A stretch of DNA of 64,000 bases from Spirosoma utsteinense (GCF_014282275.1 NZ_VFIA01000009.1:124001-188000), one strand, 5' to 3'; shown: positions 36,433 to 44,880, counted from the stretch's first letter. Made by a program: numbers and translations. The notes: generated by a model not told the origin, from the sequence alone.

Positions 36433-37362
36433 ATGAAAAATCAGTTTAGAACGGCCCTGCTGATCGTAGGGGTATGCAGCACGAGCCTAGTGTTCGGGCA
36501 ACAGAATTCGAATAATGAGCGGTATGACCGGGATGAGCGTGACTCACGTCGCGACGAGCGCCGGAACGATGACCGCTCTGACGACCGGTCCTCGCGTCGG
36601 GATGAGCGCCGTGACGATCGGCGGATGGAAGACCGCTTCGACGAGCGACGGGAGTTCAACCAGCGTAATAATGAGGATCGCAAGTATGACAACCGGTATG
36701 ATGATCGGGACCGGGGTCAGCAGTATGACGAGCGTGATTTGAGCAAAGCCTACGACGAAGGTTTTGACGATGGCCAGCGTAGTAAGGAAATAGAAGAAAA
36801 AAAGGAGCGCCGGGAGAATTATAAAAACTTTACGTTCGGGATTTACGGGGGTGCCAATTCGACCCGCTTCGAAGGGGAGACCGTAGCGGGTGACAGGTTG
36901 AGTGGCCGGCTTGGCTACCAACTGGGCTTTTTCGTACGGGGTGGGGGCCGGATCTACGGGCAGATCGGCGCTGAGTACCTGACGTCGAGCTCCGATTTTT
37001 ACCGGGCGGGTGATGGCTCGGTTACCAGCCCCGGCGATATTATCGGAAACGTCGATCAGAAGTATCTACATATTCCCGCACTGATCGGTGTCAAACTGGC
37101 GCAGTCGGAGCGGGGCGTGTCGGCGGTACGACTCGCGGTAGGGGCCGAATATGCAGCACCGCTGGGCGTAAATAACAATGCGTTTAACTTCCAGCAGGGC
37201 GATTTTCGGGCAGCTACCATCAACGGGGTTGCTAACCTTGGCTTCGATGCCGGCCCACTGATGCTTGGGTTTATGTATCACCACGGTTTTGCCGATGTCA
37301 TTGAAGGAACGACCAATACCAAACGCCGGATTGTGAGCGTGAACGTAGGGTTTAAGTTTTAA
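36433..37362 (+). CDS. Outer-membrane beta-barrel protein with Arg/Asp/Glu-rich N-terminal region
   Basis: 309 residues from the ATG at 36433 (an upstream in-frame start at 36382 adds no signal peptide). Signal peptide to about residue 22 (VFGQQ), then a mixed-charge segment of roughly 80 residues almost entirely R, D, E, N and Y in short blocks such as DERRDD, then a PorT-like barrel ending in Phe. The barrel is a paralogue of the preceding gene's barrel. Mixed-charge segments are usually disordered; a periplasmic tether or peptidoglycan contact is possible but unproven. Confidence 0.85.
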   Translation: MKNQFRTALLIVGVCSTSLVFGQQNSNNERYDRDERDSRRDERRNDDRSDDRSSRRDERRDDRRMEDRFDERREFNQRNNEDRKYDNRYDDRDRGQQYDERDLSKAYDEGFDDGQRSKEIEEKKERRENYKNFTFGIYGGANSTRFEGETVAGDRLSGRLGYQLGFFVRGGGRIYGQIGAEYLTSSSDFYRAGDGSVTSPGDIIGNVDQKYLHIPALIGVKLAQSERGVSAVRLAVGAEYAAPLGVNNNAFNFQQGDFRAATINGVANLGFDAGPLMLGFMYHHGFADVIEGTTNTKRRIVSVNVGFKF

Positions 37363-37448
37363 AAAAAAGTCGTAAGTCGTAAGTCGTTGGAGTCGTAAAT
37401 TTGCCGGTGTCAGCATTGGCGACTTACGACTCCAACGACTTACGACTT
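37361..37448. repeat. Family C GTCGTA-unit palindrome, copy 2
   Basis: Arms 37374-37398 and 37424-37448 pair perfectly over 25 nt. The left side has one additional GTCGTAA unit (37369-37375). It begins at the stop codon of the barrel gene and ends 4 nt before the next start, filling the whole intergenic gap. Confidence 0.85.
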
Positions 37449-37452
37449 TTTT

Positions 37453-38019
37453 ATGAATACCCTCTTTCCCATTTTCGTTAAGGCCGAGAAACTGCGCATC
37501 CTGATTGTGGGTGGGGGCTACGTAGGACTGGAAAAACTCACGGCTGTACTGGCTAACTCGCCCCAGGCCCATGTAACCCTGGTAGCTCCGGAAATCCGGT
37601 CCGAAATCCCGGAACTCGCGCAGCAACACCCGAATGTGACGCTGGTGCAAAAACTGTATCACCCTGATTTTCTTGAGGGGTTCGATCTGGTCATCGTTGG
37701 TACGAACGACAAAGCCGTTAACCGGCAGGTGCAGGTTGACTGCAAAGCCCGTCACATTCTTGTCAACGTTGCCGATACGCCGGATTTATGCGATTTCTAC
37801 CTGAGTTCGGTGGTGAAGAAAGGTGATCTGAAGATCGCCATTTCTACCAATGGTAAGTCACCGACTTTCGCCAAGCGTTTTCGGGAAGTACTGGAAGAAA
37901 TTCTGCCCGATAGTTTACAGGAAACGCTGGATAACCTGACCGCTATACGCAACCAGCTCAAGGGCGATTTTGTGCAGAAAATGGAGAAACTGAACGAGAT
38001 CACGAAGGTGTTGCGCTAG
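37453..38019 (+). CDS. Precorrin-2 dehydrogenase / sirohydrochlorin ferrochelatase (siroheme synthase N-domain)
   Basis: 188 residues corresponding to the N-terminal module of CysG or yeast Met8p. It oxidises precorrin-2 with NAD and inserts iron to make siroheme for sulfite or nitrite reductases. Visible: FPIF near the start, the NAD-binding GGGYVGLEK, the VADTPDLCDFYLSS segment with the catalytic Asp, and STNGKSPTFAKRFRE. The methyltransferase half of CysG is absent, so SUMT must be separate. The FMN reductase follows after 18 nt. Confidence 0.93.
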   Translation: MNTLFPIFVKAEKLRILIVGGGYVGLEKLTAVLANSPQAHVTLVAPEIRSEIPELAQQHPNVTLVQKLYHPDFLEGFDLVIVGTNDKAVNRQVQVDCKARHILVNVADTPDLCDFYLSSVVKKGDLKIAISTNGKSPTFAKRFREVLEEILPDSLQETLDNLTAIRNQLKGDFVQKMEKLNEITKVLR

Positions 38020-38037
38020 GTACACAGGAACTACGTC

Positions 38038-38571
38038 ATGCATATTCTCGCCATATCGGGTAGTTTACGGCCCGCGTCGACCAACACATCGTTGCTCCGG
38101 ACCGTAGCGCGCTTAGTTCCTGCCGGGGTAGTCGTTGATCTCTACGACGGCCTGGACGATCTGCCACATTTTAGCCCCGAGCGGGACACTGACAATCCAC
38201 CAGCCACCGTAACGGCCCTGCGGAGATGCCTGCGAGAGGCTGATGCCGTCCTGATCTGTACCCCTGAATATGCACACGGCGTACCTGGCGTGTTGAAAAA
38301 CATGCTGGACTGGGTGGTGTCGTCGGGTGAGTTTGTCAATAAGCCTACAGGTGTAATTACGGCGGCTACCGAAGGAAACTTCGCGCACGCATCATTGCTT
38401 GAAACGCTGCGTGTGATGTCGGCCCGCCGGGTCGATGGGGCTTCGGTATTAATACCGTTTGTGCGCACTAAAGTGGACAGCGACGGCCACATAACCGACC
38501 CGCCAACGTCCCGGGCTGTACAATCGCTACTTGACGCGCTGCTGGACGCCATTCAGCCACACCAGTCCTAA
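38038..38571 (+). CDS. NADPH-dependent FMN reductase family flavoprotein
   Basis: 177 residues with a flavodoxin-like fold. ISGSLRPASTN is the phosphate-binding loop for FMN, and TPEYAHGVPGVLKNMLDW is the family signature (P-E-Y...P..LKN..DW). Members reduce FMN, quinones, azo compounds or chromate with NADPH. Starts 18 nt after the siroheme gene; a shared transcript is plausible, perhaps for redox cofactor supply. Confidence 0.92.
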   Translation: MHILAISGSLRPASTNTSLLRTVARLVPAGVVVDLYDGLDDLPHFSPERDTDNPPATVTALRRCLREADAVLICTPEYAHGVPGVLKNMLDWVVSSGEFVNKPTGVITAATEGNFAHASLLETLRVMSARRVDGASVLIPFVRTKVDSDGHITDPPTSRAVQSLLDALLDAIQPHQS

Positions 38572-38578
38572 CTTACCG

Positions 38579-38911
38579 CTACAAACCGAGTTCTTCCGAT
38601 GGGTCCCAGAACACGGTGGTGAAATCGACTACCCGATCATCGACCACCCGAATGCCTTCGTCTTCAAGTAATTGTTGCATGATCGTTGGGCCGCCAAAAA
38701 AATGTTTACCAGATAATACGCCCCGGCTATTGATGACCCGGTGGGCGGGCACATCATGGCCATGAGACGCGTTCATGGCCCAGCCTACCATGCGTGCCCC
38801 TGCCCGCAGGCTGAGGTAGCGCGCAATAGCGCCGTAGGTCGTTACCCGTCCGCGGGGTACCAGGCGGACTACATCATACACTTCTCCGAAGTAATCACGT
38901 GCTGGTGTCAT
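38579..38911 (-). CDS. Alkyltransferase-like protein (MGMT family) lacking the active cysteine
   Basis: 110 residues from the ATG at 38911; upstream in-frame GTG at 38950 is unlikely. It has the MGMT DNA-binding fold (VPRGRVTTYGAIAR, then GWAMNAS with the arginine/asparagine hinge), but the PCHR motif of O6-alkylguanine transferases reads P-A56-H-R. Without the cysteine it cannot take the alkyl group. By family knowledge, ATL proteins bind O6-alkylguanine and recruit nucleotide excision repair. Its stop is only 7 nt from the convergent FMN reductase stop. Confidence 0.92.
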   Translation of the reverse strand: MTPARDYFGEVYDVVRLVPRGRVTTYGAIARYLSLRAGARMVGWAMNASHGHDVPAHRVINSRGVLSGKHFFGGPTIMQQLLEDEGIRVVDDRVVDFTTVFWDPSEELGL

Positions 38912-38953
38912 GCTGATCGTTTGGGCAAAGGTCGCCCGTTCATTTAACACACG

Positions 38954-38985
38954 AAACCCCCGCCCGGTAAGCCGGGTGGGGGTTT
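38954..38985 (-). terminator. Terminator after the YtxH genes
   Basis: Arms 38954-38967 and 38972-38985 pair in 13 of 14 positions (GC-rich, loop TAAG). On the minus strand it lies 33 nt after the stop of the first YtxH gene. Confidence 0.7.
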
Positions 38986-39018
38986 CTTTCAGAGCGTTGG
39001 GTAAATCAGGTATGCGTA

Positions 39019-39387
39019 TTAGTTAACTTTAAATGAGTCCTGTGCGTTTTCTACGCCAGTCTCTGTTTTGTTAGCCAGTTCGTCAACTTTCGCGTTGTAC
39101 TGCGACTTGGTGTCTTCTTTGTTGAAGGCATCCTGTGCCTGACCTTTGTATTGTTCGTACTGGTCTTTTGCTTTGTCGGCGTACTGGTTTACCTGGGTTT
39201 TTGCCTGCTCCAGGCCATCTTTTACCTGAGCAACGCCTTTCTCCCACTGATCTTTCAAACCACCCGACCGCTTGTTAGCCTCTTCGGTCAACTTTTCGCG
39301 GGTTTCTTTACCGCTGCGTGGTGCTGTCAGAATACCAATTACTACACCTGTTAGAATACCTGTTAGAAAATCGCGTGTGCTTCTCAT
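39019..39387 (-). CDS. YtxH domain-containing protein
   Basis: 122 residues: an N-terminal membrane segment with the YtxH signature G-X2-GVVIGILTAPRSGKETRE, then a long Lys/Gln/Asp-rich helix (residues 30-115) predicted as coiled coil. YtxH proteins are general-stress proteins in Bacillus; the molecular role is unknown. It starts 46 nt downstream of the second YtxH gene on the same strand and probably shares its transcript. Confidence 0.88.
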   Translation of the reverse strand: MRSTRDFLTGILTGVVIGILTAPRSGKETREKLTEEANKRSGGLKDQWEKGVAQVKDGLEQAKTQVNQYADKAKDQYEQYKGQAQDAFNKEDTKSQYNAKVDELANKTETGVENAQDSFKVN

Positions 39388-39433
39388 CTTGTTCGTTGTT
39401 TTAAGGTAGTTAGTCCGTGAATGAATTAATTAA

Positions 39434-39685
39434 TTAAGAATTAGCCTTACGTTTTGCCTGTTTGACAACATCCAGCGTTTTCGACGCAGCTGTGTCTACA
39501 TACTCATTGTATTGGCCTTTGATATTATCCAGACCTGTCTGGAGCTGGTCCTGAAGATCTTTGAAGAACGAATCCGATTCAGACGAAATTCGTTTACGGG
39601 TTTTTTTGCCACTTTCGGGAGCGAGCAGAAGGCCTACGACAGCCCCGACTGCTAAACCTACCAAAATTCCGGGTAACGATTTCAT
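39434..39685 (-). CDS. YtxH domain-containing protein
   Basis: 83 residues with the YtxH membrane motif (GLAVGAVVGLLLAPESGKKTRKR) and a short amphipathic helix. It is the upstream gene of the pair; the two share the APxSGKxTR pattern. A TGGTACAAAATTTTCTAT element on the minus strand 39 nt upstream (39742-39725) closely resembles one before the lmo0937 gene. Confidence 0.88.
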   Translation of the reverse strand: MKSLPGILVGLAVGAVVGLLLAPESGKKTRKRISSESDSFFKDLQDQLQTGLDNIKGQYNEYVDTAASKTLDVVKQAKRKANS

Positions 39686-39724
39686 GTGTACTGGCTTTAG
39701 TGTGTGACTTGATACGACCTTCCT

Positions 39725-39742
39725 ATAGAAAATTTTGTACCA
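39725..39742 (-). promoter_or_regulatory. TGGYACAA-N2-TTT element upstream of the YtxH pair
   Basis: Minus-strand sequence TGGTACAAAATTTTCTAT. It is identical at 15 of 18 positions to the element at 41546-41529 upstream of the lmo0937 gene. It resembles the -24 half of a sigma-54 promoter (TGGCAC), but the -12 GC is missing. Confidence 0.45.
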
Positions 39743-39978
39743 CCTTTTCTCCTGTACTAGTAAGCGGCTGTCAGTAAGCCGGTTATATAAGTTTCCGGTA
39801 TGCCGGAGTTACTCGCTATATGGGGAGTATTTTCTACAGGGCCGTCCATGTTTTACCCAACTGTTCCCGACCTAACCTTCCCCGTGAAGTAGGGAGCATG
39901 GGTAGGATCTGTAAACAAATGCCTGTACTAAATCAGTTTATCTCGAAGTATGATCCCCAGACTACACAGATTAATCGA

Positions 39979-41064
39979 ATGACCACCATTTCTCTATTTC
40001 TAATTTTTTATACCAGTTTCGTTCTTTTCGCTTCATTCGCTCACCTGATCCGGCTCGACTATTGGTGGATACGCATATGGGACTTTCCTCATTTACAGGT
40101 ATCCGTAATGACACTGCTCGGTTTGTTAGCATGGGCTGTATTTGGCCACGCGGTAGATGGTCCTGCCTCTCTGCTTCCGATTGGACTGGTAGCGGCTTCC
40201 TTTTATCAGGGATGGCTCATCTATCCATATACCGCGCTACACAAGCGGGAGGTTCGCTCAACAGGAAAGGACAGAAAGCGCCAGGGCCAGGCTACCGATC
40301 CTGATACGTTGCGACTCCTGACAGCCAACGTATACCAGGAGAACAAAAAGACCGGTGAGGTGCTGGAACTCATTGAGAAGCATCAACCGGACATCTTGTT
40401 GCTGCTCGAGACGAACAAAACCTGGAAGCAGGCGATGTCGCCAATCGAAAAAGACTTTCCCCACCAGATACATTGTCCGCTGGAGAATATGTATGGGTTG
40501 CTGTTTTATTCCCGGCTGCCGATGGTATCACACGAACTGCGCTTCCTTATACAGGAGGATATCCCCTCCATATACGTACAGCTCACGATGGCATCGGGAC
40601 AGCTTGTTCATTTCTACGGTGTCCATCCTATGCCGCCGAGCCCGACAGAACACTACCGATCCACAGAGCGGGATGCCGAACTGTTACTGGTTGGAAAAGA
40701 GGCCCGTCATAAATCAGGGCCTATCATTGTGGCTGGCGACCTGAATGACGTAGCCTGGTCACACACAACGCGCTTGTTTCAGCGGGTGAGCGGCTTGTTC
40801 GATCCACGCATCGGGCGGGGATTATTCAGTACGTTCAATGCTAATTATTTCTTCCTCCGATGGCCTCTTGACCATATCTTCGTATCGCATCATTTTGAAC
40901 TGGTGCAAATTCGGCGGTTGCCAAACTGTGGATCGGACCATTTTCCTATGCTGGTCTCTCTGACCTACAACCCCGACCCAAATCGGGCTGAAGACCTGCC
41001 TAAGCCCGAAAGCGATGACCTCCAGGAAACAAAAGAGATCATTAAGAAAGCAACGAACGAGTAA
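39979..41064 (+). CDS. Endonuclease/exonuclease/phosphatase family protein with N-terminal membrane segments
   Basis: 361 residues if it starts at 39979; the frame is open from 39820, and 39898 (preceded by AGGGAG) is another possible start. Two or three N-terminal membrane segments lead to an EEP catalytic domain: LTANVYQENKK and LLLLETN (metal Glu), VAGDLND (Asp-Asn), LDHIFVS, and the terminal GSDHFP (Asp-His pair). EEP enzymes cleave phosphodiesters in nucleic acids, inositol phosphates or sphingomyelin. The substrate is unknown; the membrane anchor with DYWWIRIWDFPH is common in Bacteroidota. Confidence 0.85.
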   Translation: MTTISLFLIFYTSFVLFASFAHLIRLDYWWIRIWDFPHLQVSVMTLLGLLAWAVFGHAVDGPASLLPIGLVAASFYQGWLIYPYTALHKREVRSTGKDRKRQGQATDPDTLRLLTANVYQENKKTGEVLELIEKHQPDILLLLETNKTWKQAMSPIEKDFPHQIHCPLENMYGLLFYSRLPMVSHELRFLIQEDIPSIYVQLTMASGQLVHFYGVHPMPPSPTEHYRSTERDAELLLVGKEARHKSGPIIVAGDLNDVAWSHTTRLFQRVSGLFDPRIGRGLFSTFNANYFFLRWPLDHIFVSHHFELVQIRRLPNCGSDHFPMLVSLTYNPDPNRAEDLPKPESDDLQETKEIIKKATNE

Positions 41065-41133
41065 GTTCATTGCCAGTTTAGTATCGATTAAAAAAAGGCT
41101 GGCGTCAAAGAGGCTGGCCCTTAGAAATAAGTA

Positions 41134-41172
41134 GACAAAAAAAATCCCTGCGCTCAACTTGGCGCAGGGATT
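41134..41172 (-). terminator. Intrinsic terminator for the lmo0937 gene
   Basis: Read on the minus strand: AATCCCTGCGC, an 8-nt loop, GCGCAGGGATT, then a run of T (the A tract 41137-41144 on the plus strand). It is a classical rho-independent terminator; it could also serve the plus-strand EEP gene, but the T tract favours the minus strand. Confidence 0.8.
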
Positions 41173-41317
41173 CCGTACCCACCGTAACTTGTACTTAACC
41201 TAAAATGTGGTTGCACGGGTTAATCCGTGACTGAATTGGATCAGGGTGATCCAGATAATTTTTGTGTGCGTGAAGAAGTAAAACCTCTCTTTGCAATATA
41301 ACCTAGTACTTCCTACC

Positions 41318-41479
41318 TCACACCCCCCGGCCCTGGATTAGTCGCAATACGATCGCAACGACCGCAATGACTAGTAGAACGTGGATCAGACTACCCAAGC
41401 CAAAACTGTTAAAGCCTAAAAAGCCTAGTAACCAGATGATGATAAGGATAACTGCTATCGTGTAAAGTAAATTTCCCAT
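41318..41479 (-). CDS. Small membrane protein, lmo0937 family (DUF5670)
   Basis: 53 residues from the ATG at 41479: two hydrophobic segments joined by a Gly/Phe-rich turn (LLGFLGFNSFGLGS) and a short basic tail ending RLIQGRGV. Start MGNLLYTIAVILIIIWLLGF is the family pattern. The upstream 32 codons in frame look non-coding. The function is unknown; members often sit with stress genes such as YtxH and CsbD. Confidence 0.85.
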   Translation of the reverse strand: MGNLLYTIAVILIIIWLLGFLGFNSFGLGSLIHVLLVIAVVAIVLRLIQGRGV

Positions 41480-41528
41480 GACGTTTCGTGAGTAAATCAG
41501 AGTAAATGTCTCGTAGTTGATTAGGTAG

Positions 41529-41546
41529 ATAGAAAAAGTTGTGCCA
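41529..41546 (-). promoter_or_regulatory. TGGYACAA-N2-TTT element upstream of the lmo0937 gene
   Basis: Minus-strand TGGCACAACTTTTTCTAT, 49 nt before the start. TGGCAC fits the -24 box of sigma-54 promoters, but the -12 box reads TTTCT instead of TTGC. It shares 15 of 18 bases with 39742-39725. Confidence 0.45.
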
Positions 41547-41575
41547 AATCTGAAACGCCCCCGTTGTCTACTCAA

Positions 41576-41954
41576 AAAAAGGGCCTTATTGGCTTGAAAA
41601 TGAGCATTTAGCTGTTATTAAATGTTTTTGTTATCTCAGTCGGTTGGCGAACCCTACCAGAAAAATATGTGGACTTTTATCTACAGGTGTAGAATAAACG
41701 TAGAAAAAACCCTCACCGTAACCTCTGCATTCTGAATCATGATCATACTTGTTTCTGAGAGCAGAAGGGGTAAGAAAGATATAATTCCTTAATCTGACAG
41801 GGTTTAGTAGGCATTTATACGCTGTTTTTACCAAACCGATAAGTTTGGGCATAGAATTGTATAGATAAACATGATATATACTAGCAAACCAATACTGATC
41901 GTGATAAGGATGATGACGAGAGTTGACGCGAGATCGCAGTTCAGACCTACCGTT
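41576..41954. other. AT-rich gene-free stretch
   Basis: About 380 nt, clearly richer in A and T than the coding regions around it. A 73-codon minus-strand frame (41631-41852) has no family features and unusual composition, so I do not call it. The segment presumably holds the promoters of lmo0937 (minus) and of the response regulator (plus); no clear consensus is seen for the latter. Confidence 0.55.
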
Positions 41955-42323
41955 ATGAATGGAGCTACGGCCACAAAACGCGTATTAATCATAGATGATG
42001 AGACCGATATATGCCTGCTATTGTCAGGATTGTTACGTCGGCTTGGGTATCAGCCTACCTGTGCTCATTTTATTGAAGAAGGACGTCAATGTTTGAACAC
42101 ACAGCAGTTCGACGCTATCTTTCTGGATCTTAATCTGCCCGACGGGCTGGGTTTTGATCTGTTACCCGCTATTAAACAGGAGCAATTAGACGCGAAAATA
42201 ATTATGATCAGTGCGTTTGATGGCCAAGCCGAACGTCGGCGGGCCACCGAACAGGGAGCAAGTTATTTCATTGGCAAGCCATTCACGCGCCGGTCAGTGG
42301 AGATGGCTTTGCAAACTATCTAG
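41955..42323 (+). CDS. Stand-alone response regulator receiver protein
   Basis: 122 residues from the ATG at 41955; the open frame upstream to 41871 lacks receiver features. A single receiver domain: acidic pair D14-D15, phosphoacceptor D58 in FLDLN, and the switch Lys in GKPF near the C-terminus. There is no output domain, so it acts through protein contacts or as a phosphate relay. The following sigma-54 activator has a similar receiver (IDD-x-x-D-I-C-L-L-L) and its promoter overlaps the 3' end of this gene. Confidence 0.9.
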   Translation: MNGATATKRVLIIDDETDICLLLSGLLRRLGYQPTCAHFIEEGRQCLNTQQFDAIFLDLNLPDGLGFDLLPAIKQEQLDAKIIMISAFDGQAERRRATEQGASYFIGKPFTRRSVEMALQTI

Positions 42324-42338
42324 GTTTGAGTAACTTTG
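42309..42338 (+). promoter_or_regulatory. Promoter of the sigma-54 activator gene
   Basis: TTG at 42309-42311, exactly 19 nt, then TAACTTTG at 42331-42338: a full match to TTG-N19-TAnnTTTG. The -33 box lies within the last codons of the upstream response regulator. Expected transcript start is near 42345, 77 nt before the ATG. Confidence 0.8.
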
Positions 42339-42421
42339 TTTATACAGCCGAGCTTAGTCACATTGTTCACCCTTTTGTTATTTTCCGGGCTAAAGCTGTC
42401 TGAATAAGCTACTTCCCATAC

Positions 42422-43894
42422 ATGGAAAAAATACTGATCATCGACGATAATAATGATATATGTCTGCTCCTCGAACGTTTTCTAAGCAAGCAGGGGTACA
42501 AGACAGAATCAGTGCAGCGGGGCGAGGATGGTCTGACTTTACTCCGGAAAGAAGCTTATGAGTTAGTTATCTGCGATTTCAAACTTCCTGATATAGATGG
42601 CCTGGAGATGTTGCGCCGGATTAAGGTAATGCATCCCAACACAGCCGTTATCATTATTACTGGTTACTCCGACGTGCGGGTGGCTGTGCAAACGGTAAAG
42701 CATGGTGCTTATGACTATGTGACCAAGCCACTCTATCCCGACGAAATACTGTATACGATCAAAGGTGCCCTGGAACGACGTAGCCAGTCGCTCAGTCAAC
42801 CGACCGGGTCGACAGCCGTATCGAGTTCAACCGGCGTACCCAAGGGGAGTGTTTCCAAAGCATCGGCCAAAGTCATGGTTACCCCCGATGGCAAGCGGTT
42901 TATATTTGGTAAAAGCCGTGTTGCCGATCAACTTCAGAAACACATCGATCTGATTGCCCCAACCGATATGTCGGTGATCATCACGGGCGAAACAGGCACC
43001 GGTAAAGAGTTTGTTGCCAATGCGGTTCACCTCAAAAGTAAGCGGGCCGACAAACCGTTCGTTGCTATCGATTGTGGAGCGCTGAGCAAAGATCTGGCTG
43101 GTAGCGAGTTGTTCGGTCACGTGAAGGGCTCTTTTACGGGGGCGATGGCCGACAAAGCCGGCAGCTTCGAGTTTGCTAACGGAGGCACTCTTTTTCTGGA
43201 CGAAATCGGAAATCTTTCCTACGATAACCAGATCAAACTGCTGCGCGTATTGCAGGAGCGAAAAATCCGGCGCATTGGCTCAAACCAGGATATTCCGGTC
43301 GATGTTCGAATTATTGTAGCGACCAACGAGGACCTGCGTGATGCGGTCCGGCAAGGGCGTTTCCGCGAAGATATCTACCACCGTATCAATGAGTTCGAGA
43401 TGCACCTGTCGCCCCTTCGTGAGCGGAAGGCCGATATTATGATTTTTGCCGAACACTTTCTGGAACTAGCTAACCGGCAGTTGGAGAAAGATATTCAGGG
43501 ATTTGAAGAAGAAGCTCGTGAAAAGCTGAAGGAATATTACTGGCACGGCAATCTGCGCGAACTTCAGAACGTGGTAAAACGGGCCGTACTACTAACGCAG
43601 GGTGATTATATTGAAGCCGATGTGCTGCCCCACGAAATTCTATCGCCCCAGTATCTGACGGCTGTTGATGCAACAACCGACGTCCAGGTAAACTACCACC
43701 CTAACCGGTCGGGCGTTCCTGTTATTTCTCAATCGGCCGCAAACCTGAAATCTGTTTCGGAAAGCGCCGAGCGGGCAGCCATTCTCAAGGTGCTGGAGAA
43801 AACGGGATATAACAAAACAAAAGCGGCTGAAGTACTCAACATCGACCGCAAAACGCTATACAACAAGCTGAAAGCGTACGACATTCATCTTTAG
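42422..43894 (+). CDS. Sigma-54 dependent response regulator, NtrC family
   Basis: 490 residues. Receiver domain 1-120 with phosphoacceptor D52 and K102; AAA+ domain about 160-390 with Walker A GETGTGKE (189-196), the sigma-54 contact loop GSFTGA (236-241, Ser instead of the usual Ala), Walker B LFLDEIG (257-263) and arginine-finger region; Fis-type HTH at the C-terminus (NKTKAAEVLNIDRKTLYNKL). It drives RNA polymerase with sigma-54 at -24/-12 promoters when phosphorylated. The cognate kinase may be one of those at 44881 or 47916. Confidence 0.96.
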   Translation: MEKILIIDDNNDICLLLERFLSKQGYKTESVQRGEDGLTLLRKEAYELVICDFKLPDIDGLEMLRRIKVMHPNTAVIIITGYSDVRVAVQTVKHGAYDYVTKPLYPDEILYTIKGALERRSQSLSQPTGSTAVSSSTGVPKGSVSKASAKVMVTPDGKRFIFGKSRVADQLQKHIDLIAPTDMSVIITGETGTGKEFVANAVHLKSKRADKPFVAIDCGALSKDLAGSELFGHVKGSFTGAMADKAGSFEFANGGTLFLDEIGNLSYDNQIKLLRVLQERKIRRIGSNQDIPVDVRIIVATNEDLRDAVRQGRFREDIYHRINEFEMHLSPLRERKADIMIFAEHFLELANRQLEKDIQGFEEEAREKLKEYYWHGNLRELQNVVKRAVLLTQGDYIEADVLPHEILSPQYLTAVDATTDVQVNYHPNRSGVPVISQSAANLKSVSESAERAAILKVLEKTGYNKTKAAEVLNIDRKTLYNKLKAYDIHL

Positions 43895-43896
43895 GT

Positions 43897-43999
43897 CGTA
43901 AAAAGAGTCGTACTAGTCGTAAGTCATAAAAGTCGTAAGGGGCTGACGCAGGTGTTATCTTGCGTCAGCCCCTTACGACTTTTATGACTTTTACGACTT
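43897..43999. repeat. Family C GTCGTA-unit palindrome, copy 3
   Basis: Perfect 30-nt arms at 43921-43950 and 43961-43990 with a 10-nt loop; extra GTCGTA/TACGAC units lie outside. It fills the gap between two convergent genes, so bidirectional termination is likely. Confidence 0.88.
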
Positions 44000-44014
44000 T
44001 AATCAAAAAAAGTC

Positions 44015-44659
44015 TTAGTTAATGCTGAAGCCTACCGAAACTAAGCCTACTCCATTTTTTGCATTACCCAGCACCGCCTGTGCAGCACCGCCATTGGCAA
44101 TACGCTGAAGCCCCTGTTCGTAGCGGGCACCAACAAAGGCTTTGCCAAAGTATACGTTCAGGCCACCAGCAATTCCATAATCTACTTTGTTGAAATTACC
44201 GCGGTTGATCGCGCCCCGTCCCGTCCCGAAGTCACCGTTCGAAGTAAGATCGGAGTTCATCAGGTAGGATACATACGGACCAGCCTGTAGCTCAACAGCC
44301 TGACCAAGTTTAAACGTGGCCAGCACTGGTAATTCAACGTAGTTGAGTTTGAAGGTATTTCTGCCTGTAAACCCAACGATGTTGTAGTCGCCCGATGCAC
44401 CCTTGTTGATATACAGTAATTCTGGCTGAATGGCAAAAAACTCACTTACCGGAACCTGGGTAAATACGCCGGCATGAAAACCAATTCGTTCGTTCTTATT
44501 ACTTACGCCCTGGCTATCATAAAACAATGAGCTTGCGCTTAACCCTCCTTTTATACCGGTTCGTACGCGGTTTTGGGCTACTGCATCGGAGGTGTTGAGA
44601 AATGTTGCGCCGGTAGCTAAAATGGCAGCAGCCAGCAGGGTTTTCATGGATTTTTTCAT
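44015..44659 (-). CDS. Outer-membrane beta-barrel protein (PorT-like)
   Basis: 214 residues from the ATG at 44659, starting a signal peptide (cleavage near AVA-QN); 16 upstream codons lack this. The rest is a compact eight-stranded-type barrel: GIKGGLSASSLF, RIGFHAGVF, AIQPELLYINKGA, LNYVELPVLATF, and a C-terminal VGFSIN. Such porin-family barrels with LNYVELP are very common in Bacteroidota and of unknown function. It lies within the signalling block, opposite to the flanking genes. Confidence 0.88.
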   Translation of the reverse strand: MKKSMKTLLAAAILATGATFLNTSDAVAQNRVRTGIKGGLSASSLFYDSQGVSNKNERIGFHAGVFTQVPVSEFFAIQPELLYINKGASGDYNIVGFTGRNTFKLNYVELPVLATFKLGQAVELQAGPYVSYLMNSDLTSNGDFGTGRGAINRGNFNKVDYGIAGGLNVYFGKAFVGARYEQGLQRIANGGAAQAVLGNAKNGVGLVSVGFSIN

Positions 44660-44880
44660 AGCGATTGTGTGATTGGTACATAGACGGAATGTTACTCCGC
44701 TTTTCATGTCTAATGTGTTAAATTCGTGCCAAGAGTGCCAAAATCGATTCCAATTGGCCTATCACCTTGCATTTTACCACTTTAAGACAATCTATGGAAC
44801 TACTTGGTTTAATGGGTTGATGAATAAAATGCGTACTATTTTCCCCACTTTGTAGAACACACCAATCAATTCGCTCGTGT

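Noticed and set aside
41631..41852. 73-codon minus-strand frame in AT-rich DNA
   Set aside because: No family features, no promoter match, and composition that differs from the coding genes around it.
44725..44740. Two TGGCAC boxes upstream of the beta-barrel gene at 44015-44659
   Set aside because: Neither has GC at the 12-nt offset required for a sigma-54 promoter (TAAC and a mis-spaced GC), so I do not call a promoter there.
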